Source: Leucogyrophana mollusca
Taxonomy: Eukaryota > Basidiomycota > Agaricomycetes > Boletales
DNA: 64,000 nt
Direction of reading: 5' to 3'
Assembly (NCBI GenBank): GCA_021014945.1
Contig: MU266388.1
Location: 1-64,000 of the forward strand
A program made the translations under genes and the position numbers. Each line of letters starts with the position of its first letter. Position 1 is the first letter of the stretch. Under the pieces are notes generated by a model, which had not been told where the DNA came from, ran no database searches, and saw nothing but the letters and a program-made list of their open reading frames with translations. This document shows, piece by piece, positions 57,338 through 64,000 of this stretch.

Positions 57338-59994
57338 CTACTGGTTGACTAGTGTTCCATTTTCATACATGCACCATTCCGCCACAGCACAAGGCGGCCA
57401 GATGCCCTCCGGCTCGTCTCCCGCGTCCCGGAGGAGAAGCGCAATGACACCGTGTGCAGGGACATCATGGGCAGTGAAGTTTCGAATGGCCGTGCCGTTG
57501 TCAGTATGAGACCATAGATCCTGGAGGATAAGTTGAGAATGCGATGCATGTGTCACAGTAAACTGCCTCCTTACGCGAACAGAATATTGCCTTCCTGCGC
57601 GAATCCAAGGAGATTCCGTGAGACTGAAGAACATCGTTGCAGGTTCATCCAGGGTATTCAACTTGGGACAATGCGTTTACTGAGCTGCAGAAAAGTGGGG
57701 GAACAACTGACCAGCATGAATACTGTCCCGTTCTGGCTCTCTCCGCTCCAGTATTGGGCGGGGTGCGTGTCATTACTAACCCAATCAGGCTTGAAAAGCG
57801 GACACAAGTTAAGTACACGCGGTCATCCCATGTAACCTTAGATGTTCCAAGACCTACATTGATACCCCATCTGAATGGAGAGATGCTGGTACCCACGACG
57901 GGATCTTGATTGATGGCGATGATTTCTGGGTTTTTGAGGATTTCAAGAGTAGCTTCAGTGGCAGTTGCCAGCTAAACACATTTGTTTGTCAAACGGCAAC
58001 ATACTGAGGTGGCAGCGGATACTAACGTCAGTGCCAATCAAGAGGGGTGATTTCATGAGAGCCCATGCAGTGAAGTGAGATTTGGATTCCTCATATGTCA
58101 GAGGACCATTTCCCCTGATGTTTTCCCTGATTCATCGTATGAGCCTGGGATATACTTGAACTACTTACACTTCAAGCTTTGGAAGAGATTAATGTGGTGA
58201 ATAAACGAATCTACCCCTGTACTCACGATGTCCATGTCATTATGGCCATAGAAGTCGCTGGCCCAGGTATAAAACGAGTTCCTTTTCGGTGAAGATGAGT
58301 GTGAGATGACGTCGATGCGACGAGCCTCTAGACTTACTGGTTGAGTAGACTCGTGATAGATCCCCAGGATGGATCTGAGGTGTTGCCATTTCAACGTTAA
58401 CCAAAGAGAAACGTAGACGTTAACCCACTGATGTCGGTTGTGGTCTATGGTCAGTAGTCAATATGGAAAGTACCGCGATTCATGAAAATTCCTGCGTACT
58501 CGCCAACTCTGACCATACTTGCGAGCCCAAACCCATCCTTGTTGCTGCAGTAGAGTTCTGTGAGCCCGCAGACCAAAAAAGAGTAACATGGCTGTACCCT
58601 GCCCCATTGGCACAACGATAGAATCAAAGGCGGTTTTCCGGAGGTCTGCGCAAGATCTGCGATGGCATTTGCCATGCGCTCGTACCCTGCAGGAAATCAA
58701 AGTTGATATTAATCTCTGGAAGAACATGGGAGACAGTGTACATACTGCCCATGATGTTCTCGTGTGTTATGTTGTCAAAAGGCACTTGTAAAAACCATCC
58801 ATTAGTGTCCGGATGGCATTAGAACACTGAAAAACCCACCAGCGCAATTATCATATCTAATAGTAATATCGTCTAGTCAATAGTGATAGAGCATTCAGAA
58901 CGAAACTCACTTCAGATAATCAAAACCCCAGTCCTGGAACAGCTTGGCGTCTCTGAAGGGACAGGACCTTAGTTTTGGCAGCAAATTGGTGCGCAGCCGC
59001 GAACCTTGCTTCGTTCTGGTATGAACCCGGGTATATTGCACAAGTATACCACCCGGCGTCACTATACTATTATTGGGGTCACAAAGAGGAAATGAGCGCT
59101 GTGCGACCTGTCAAAGAGACAAAACTGACGATCCCAGCTTGCCTGGAAGGATGGATGATCAGGTTAAGTCCTACAGAAGACGCTGGCGGTACTCACAGAC
59201 CAAGAGCATGAATTTGGTCTGTGAGATTCTTCATGCCCGACGGAAAGCGCGTCTGATCTGTATAAAAGTGAGAACGGGTGTAGTTTTGCGCTTTGGTGCG
59301 ACCATTTACGTGCGACAATGTCACCAGAAGCGCTGCGAGTCTTTTCCGAGTAACAGTCGTCGATATTCACATGGGTATACCCGGCGTCCTAACGTGACTG
59401 CGTTAAAACTGATATAATAGCTAGAGTAAGACCAATTTACAGCTAAACCGAGGGTCTTCATGAGTTTGGCGGTGTTTAGGATAAGGTCTTCATCTATGTC
59501 ACACTTGGTGCCAACTTGTGAGTTAGATTGCCCTGCCCAGGATCCTGTACATGACACCCACGTGATATGCGTTCCAGGCTGTACGAAAAGACATCAGAAA
59601 GCTAGGAAAGTAACTTGGGACAGATTACCCACTATTGTATCCCAGGACTGGAAACCACGCGGGCGAAGAGACACATGTTTATCCGATTATCAGAGGCATG
59701 ACTCGGAAATACTTACCTGGGAGTCGGGCCACACCCTGGGTCTGTACAGATGGCTGCGGCCGTTTAGTGATGAATGCAAGGGTGCCCAAAAGCGCCGCAA
59801 GACCAAGAGACAGGATCGTGGTGACCCTTGGACCAGATGACCTGGCGCCAAACCATCCTATAGGTTACGAACTCAGACTCAATACTGCTACGCTGGATAC
59901 CGATCTCACCGCTCCCCTGGTCGTTCGGTCTCGCAGGGGAGACACCTGGAGTGTCCGCCAGTTTTGGTGGCTCGGAGGGCCTTCCTGGATCCAT
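57338..59994 (-). CDS. GH27 alpha-galactosidase B, predicted membrane-anchored
   Basis: ATG at 59994 begins a Pro-rich, signal-less segment ([17 protein letters not shown]...). After a phase-1 intron (GTGAGA...CTATAG) a hydrophobic stretch [20 protein letters not shown] follows, which fits a type II membrane anchor. The catalytic domain follows: [27 protein letters not shown], the nucleophile Asp in DYLKYDNCA, then [38 protein letters not shown] with the expected acid/base Asp, YGHNDMDI, and SPFRWGIN before a beta-sandwich end ([14 protein letters not shown]). The stop is at 57338-57340. A 16-bp micro-exon encodes TTTDI. GH27 enzymes remove terminal alpha-galactose from oligosaccharides and galactomannans. 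The upstream start is inferred, because the exon beginning VTTILSLG has no ATG of its own. It lies in tandem with copy A. Confidence 0.8.
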
Positions 59995-60410
59995 GTCCAG
60001 CTGTTTGCTCAAGTTGCTGTAGTGAGATTCTCTGGTGAAGATCGTTCTGGCTATGACGATGGTTGTGGAGTGAGCGTGAGCTCAGAGCGGAAGCTATGAG
60101 GATGTGCCATGGGATCTCGAGACTTCTGTAAAGCGTCTCACCTAGACTCAGAATGGAAAGGCAAGTCGGACATATATCATACCCGGCAACCGGAGATGCT
60201 CACGTGCCACCGCTATCCGCCGCTACACTGAGGCTTCGCGGGGAAGACTGTCATTCGTGCGCTTCAATATAATTGTCGGTGACGAATTCACTCTTGCGCC
60301 TGCTGGAAAACGCCAAAAAAACCACCGCTGACAGCTCACAACTTGACATTCGTTTTACATTTGGCGAATAAGGAAGACACGAAGTAGCTACCAACAGATA
60401 GACCAGAGCC
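59995..60410. promoter_or_regulatory. Short intergenic region between GH27 genes
   Basis: 416 bp between the stop of copy A and the proposed start of copy B. It should hold the copy B promoter. No further structure was seen. Confidence 0.45.
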
Positions 60411-62826
60411 CTATGCATTTGCATAGCTTGTGCCGTTTTCAGCAGTGCACTGCGACAAAGCAGCACCGGCACAAGGAGGTTCGAGACCATAGGGTTCGTT
60501 ACCAGCATCCTTGAGTAGCAAGGCGACGACGCCATGCGCTGGAACAGCAGTGGCAGTGAAGTTGCGTACCGCTGTACCGTTATCGGTGTGAGTCCACAAG
60601 TCCTGTGAGTGTCGACAGGCTGTATGGGTGATATGCTCAAACAATTTTGCAGCGGAAAAACGACATACCCGGACGGAATATTGGCGACCAGCGCGGATCC
60701 ACGGAGATTCAGTGAGGTTGAAGAACATGTCGGCAGGCTCGCTGAGGGTATTAAGCTGTGGGTGCCTGGTGAGCACTGGCACCGAGCAAACCGAGCCAGG
60801 GGACCTACCAGCATGAAAACGGTGCCGTTTTCACTCGGACCGCTCCAGTATTGGGCAGGGAACGAGGTGTTGAAAGTCCAGTCAGCCTGTAGTAAATTGT
60901 TAGAAACTTTAAGCACAAACAAGAGGGATGTACTGACGTTGATACCCCATCGGAACGGCGAGATACTGGTACCAACGACAGGGTCTTGGTTGATGGCAAT
61001 GATTTCCGTGTTCTTCAGAATATCGATGTTCTGCTGGCTGAGGGTGGCCAGCTGATATACAGTTAGACGGCCATTCATGTCGCACCGGAGGGACGACACT
61101 TACGTTTGTGCCAATTAGTAGGGGAGCTTTGACCAATGCCCAAGCCGTGAAGTGAGACTTGGATTCATCGTACGTCAGGTTACCATTTCCGCTAAAAGGA
61201 ACGAATCAACATCAAAGCTGCATATGAGGACAATGCAAGCCATACATTTCAAGCTATGAACAACATCAGTTTCAGGATCACATCGGGTGTACGGCGGACG
61301 TACCATGTCAAGATCATTGCGTCCGTAGTAATTGGTCGCTTGGGTGATGAAGGAGGCACTACACAGAGTCAGGGCCAGCAAAAGGCAAGAAAAGGGGACC
61401 TCACGAGTTGATGATACTCGCAAGCGAGTCCCAGTAAGGACCAATGTCTCCGTCGATCTGAGAGTTACAATTGAGTAGGAGTACACGACATGAGAACCGA
61501 GTGGCTCACTCTCCAGCTGTGGGACATCGAGGCACCCCAACTACACAAAAGAAAGAAAGGGACCGGTTAGCATTTATATTTGAACATGAGCGATATTGTG
61601 ACATACAGCCAAACTTGATTCTACATACAGTTTGATGAGTTGATTAGTATGCGGGGATCATGTGAGGGTCGGCTTACCCATCCCCATTCACACAAGCTGA
61701 AGATGAAAGTGGTGCCTGTGGTCTCTGCGACCATAGCAAGGGCATCCGCCATGCGCTGATACTCTGACAGAGGGTTTTTCAGGAAATAAAGGGGAACGGC
61801 AGTCGGTCTGACTCACTGCCAACAATTCCCTCGCGAATGACGTCGTCGAAAGGAACTTAGAAGCAACGTCAAAAAAACATACATGTGGCTGATGTCAATG
61901 GCTACACTCACTTGCACAGTTGTCGTACCTTTAAGAAAAAGCGGGACGTGTGTCAGTAGAATCCCGAAAGGGCACATGGAAGGGCATACTTCAAGAAGTC
62001 AAAGCCCCAGCTTTGGAAAGTTAAGGCATCTTGTTCTTCGTGCTCGAAAGAGCCAGGGTAACCCGCGCATGTGAACCAGCCAGAATCGGAGTACTTTCAA
62101 ATAGGGTCAATCACGCCCTATGACCACTAATTGGCTACGCACAATACCAGCTTGGCTGTGCACACGAATGGTCAGCGTTAGGACCAGCAGCAACATCAGG
62201 GCGGGGCGACTTACAAGCCCAGCGCGTGAAGCTGGTCTGTCAAATTGTTCATGTCGGGAAACCTTGTCGTGTCTAGAAAACAAAACCTTGAGGCGGTACT
62301 CAAGCCCCCATTCTACGTGCTACGTACCAGAAACAACCTCTCCGGTCGAGCTGCGGTTCTTCATGGCCCAGCAATCGTCCAAGTTGACGTGGTTGTACCC
62401 AACGTCCTGTAACGCCAATCAGTCGGGACAGAAGAACGAACGACAGGAGCAAAAACTGACCAGAAGTCCATAGGACACCATGTACTGGGCAGTTTGGACC
62501 ATGAGCGTCTCGTTGACGTTGCACTAGGAAATGGATGTAGACATCAGCGCAAGGTCGCCAGACGAGATGCACGTGACACACAGCGAAAGCGTTCCATGCT
62601 GTCAAGTGACAAGTAATGGGTTCAGCGAGGACCAAAAGACGCGTCAATAAAGTGAGGCAGCTCACCGTTGTAACCCATCACTTCATGGCGTCATCGTCAG
62701 CGAATGCACTTTGTTGGGGCAGACCGACTTACCGGGCAGTTTGCCGACGCCATTGGTGATAGCATTGGCTGGCAAAGCGGACAGAAGTCCGATAGCCACG
62801 CCCAGAGACCTCATTGATAGAGCCAT
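60411..62826 (-). CDS. GH27 alpha-galactosidase A, secreted
   Basis: ATG at 62826 starts a signal peptide ([22 protein letters not shown]). The catalytic domain shows [40 protein letters not shown], the nucleophile Asp in YDNCA (about 61915), [16 protein letters not shown], then [20 protein letters not shown] followed by SWRIDGDIGP with the acid/base Asp, [27 protein letters not shown], and a C-terminal beta domain with [14 protein letters not shown]. The stop is at 60411-60413. To keep frame, two very small exons are needed after CEWGW: 14 bp (AATCAAGTTTGGCT) and 31 bp. The protein should be secreted and remove alpha-1,6-galactose residues from plant galactomannans and oligosaccharides. It is similar to copy B but has a cleavable signal instead of an anchor. 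Confidence 0.88.
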
Positions 62827-63262
62827 TGAGGAACGCCATCGCAAGTAAACGGAGTGATCGCTCTTATACGATTCCGAGGGCGGTAGACCGGACCCCCCTC
62901 CCCCAGAAATTTCACGCGTGACCTCTCTCAACTTCTTGTGGAACGTCACTGAAAACCGAATAAATCCCGGGCCACGGCATTAGCGACTAGTATAGAGCAG
63001 GGTGGTCCAAATTTACATAGCCGTGTGTAGGGTCGAATGGTAATCCATGTGCCATGGCCCGCTGATGCTCTTGCATGAGCACACGGTTGTCCACTCCCAG
63101 CAAATATTGCTCCATTTACTGAAAGCGCCCGAACAAGCAGGGCCAAACAAAGGCGGGAGCGGGACCACGTGGATGTGTGGCGAATGGCAGGTTGAAGCTC
63201 CGCCACCTCGAGTTAGAGATCAAGCACGTCGATAGCGGTATCACCCCGCAAAATCTACCAAA
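62827..63262. promoter_or_regulatory. Divergent region between GH27 A and Sm D1 genes
   Basis: 436 bp between opposite start codons hold promoters for a probably regulated secreted enzyme and a housekeeping splicing protein. 'GCTCTTATACGATTC' on the minus strand near 62865 could be a TATA-like element for GH27 A. The ORF 62949-62683 starts inside the region but is only a longer frame around the signal peptide. Confidence 0.5.
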
Positions 63263-63792
63263 ATGAAGCTCGTAAGGTGATTATTTGTGGTTTTGTAATA
63301 ACCCTATGGCTTACCTTCGTAGCATCTTCCTTTATTTGCGGTTATGGCAAGACACAAGCTGACATTCGCGTTGAATCAGATTCTTGATGAAATTGAACAA
63401 TGAGACGGTGACTATCGAGCTCAAGAATGGATCAGTGGTTCACGGGACCATCACTGGTAAGCTCCATCCATCTTTTGCATCCATTTGCCAACATTATATC
63501 GTACGATCTTATTGCAGGTGTGGACATGCAGATGAACACTCACCTCAAAACTGTCAAAATGACTGCCCGTAACCGTGACCCAACCTCCCTCGACGCACTA
63601 TCGATCCGAGGCAACAATATTCGCTACTTTGTCCTCCCAGATGCACTGCCATTGGACTCGCTCCTGGTGGATGATGCACCCAAACCCAAGGGCAGAAAGA
63701 AGGACGATGCACGTGGGCGGGGTCGCGGGAGAGGAGCACCTGATCGTGGACGTGGACGAGGCAGGGGAAGGGGTCGTGGCCGAGGATTCTGA
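63263..63792 (+). CDS. SMD1: Small nuclear ribonucleoprotein Sm D1
   Basis: Three exons (63263-63276, 63380-63456, 63518-63792) sum to 366 bp, 121 residues, the family's usual length. The Sm1 motif ([20 protein letters not shown], then [16 protein letters not shown]) and the Sm2 motif ([15 protein letters not shown]) are complete, followed by a Lys-rich linker and an Arg-Gly tail ([15 protein letters not shown]...). Sm D1 is part of the seven-membered ring on U1, U2, U4 and U5 snRNAs, and the RG tail is normally dimethylated on arginine and bound by SMN-type assembly factors (family knowledge). The first exon is only 14 bp. The gene is divergent from GH27 A. Confidence 0.96.
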
Positions 63793-64000
63793 TGGTATAC
63801 TTTTGATAATACCACGTCCGTTGTGTCAGCCGTACATCGTTGTTGCTACCTTGTTAATACTAAAATATGGCTCCAGGCCAGCAGCGGCCTGGCATGTAAC
63901 ACCAAAAGCACTCACAGACTTAGATACGCTGCACCGTACGTTACCCGGGTGTGTTTATCGGGTCGTACAGTATCAACTTCGAAGGCCCTGCAGTCGTCCC
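63793..64000. other. Right-edge sequence, 3' side of Sm D1
   Basis: The 208 bases after the stop codon hold the Sm D1 3' untranslated region, and no further gene was seen before the window ends. Confidence 0.5.

Noticed and set aside
1..64000. tRNA, rRNA genes and CRISPR arrays
   Set aside because: Several GGTTCGA-like T-loop matches (for example near 10340 and 19438) lack a matching cloverleaf or lie in WD40 sequence; no spaced direct repeats typical of CRISPR were seen, and none is expected in a fungus.

Overview
The window is nuclear DNA of a mushroom-forming basidiomycete (Agaricomycetes). The evidence is dense short introns (about 47-135 bp, GT-AG with a few GC-AG), a Plavaka-type DNA transposase, a DUF6532 gene, a polyporopepsin-like aspartic protease, and a small secreted 'glycopeptide'-type protein. 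No rRNA, tRNA or CRISPR array was recognised. Gene models were built by hand from splice signals and reading frame; where exon sums are given they are exact multiples of three.

Left part (about 0.8-19.6 kb): a segment has been tandemly copied three times. Each copy carries one minus-strand gene for a seven-bladed WD40 protein with a low-complexity tail. Remnants of a plus-strand FAD amine oxidase lie between copies. The first WD40 gene is interrupted, inside an intron, by a complete 5.8-kb transposon (2525-8337). It has perfect 12-bp terminal inverted repeats and a TA (or TAC) target duplication, and the second WD40 copy provides the empty site. The element carries two intact divergent genes, a Plavaka transposase and a DUF6532 protein. 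This is the most interesting object in the window. The WD40 copies are decaying in different ways: a 1-bp deletion in copy 2, a lost splice acceptor in copy 3, and a tail-exon duplication present in copies 1 and 2 only.

Middle part (about 19.7-31 kb): a gene-poor graveyard with a cytochrome P450 fragment, a small two-exon hypothetical gene and unrecognised coding remnants. It also holds a TKL-type protein kinase whose first exons derive from the end of a WD40 gene of the same family (a WD40-tail/kinase chimera), and an inverted, broken copy of that kinase.

Right part (about 31-64 kb): ordinary genes. Two enolase-superfamily L-fuconate dehydratase-like paralogues flank an ABC transporter. Then come a secreted aspartic protease, the Tup1 corepressor, a head-to-head Tup1-like paralogue that has only the propeller, an SAP30BP/HCNGP-like gene, and GPI8 (GPI transamidase catalytic subunit), which has a 99-bp divergent promoter with the SAP30BP-like gene. 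The region ends with a secreted glycopeptide, two tandem GH27 alpha-galactosidases (one secreted, one probably membrane-anchored) and the spliceosomal Sm D1 protein. Tup1 and its paralogue concern transcriptional repression; the hydrolases, protease and glycopeptide form the secreted set; GPI8 acts in the endoplasmic reticulum. No biosynthetic cluster is apparent.
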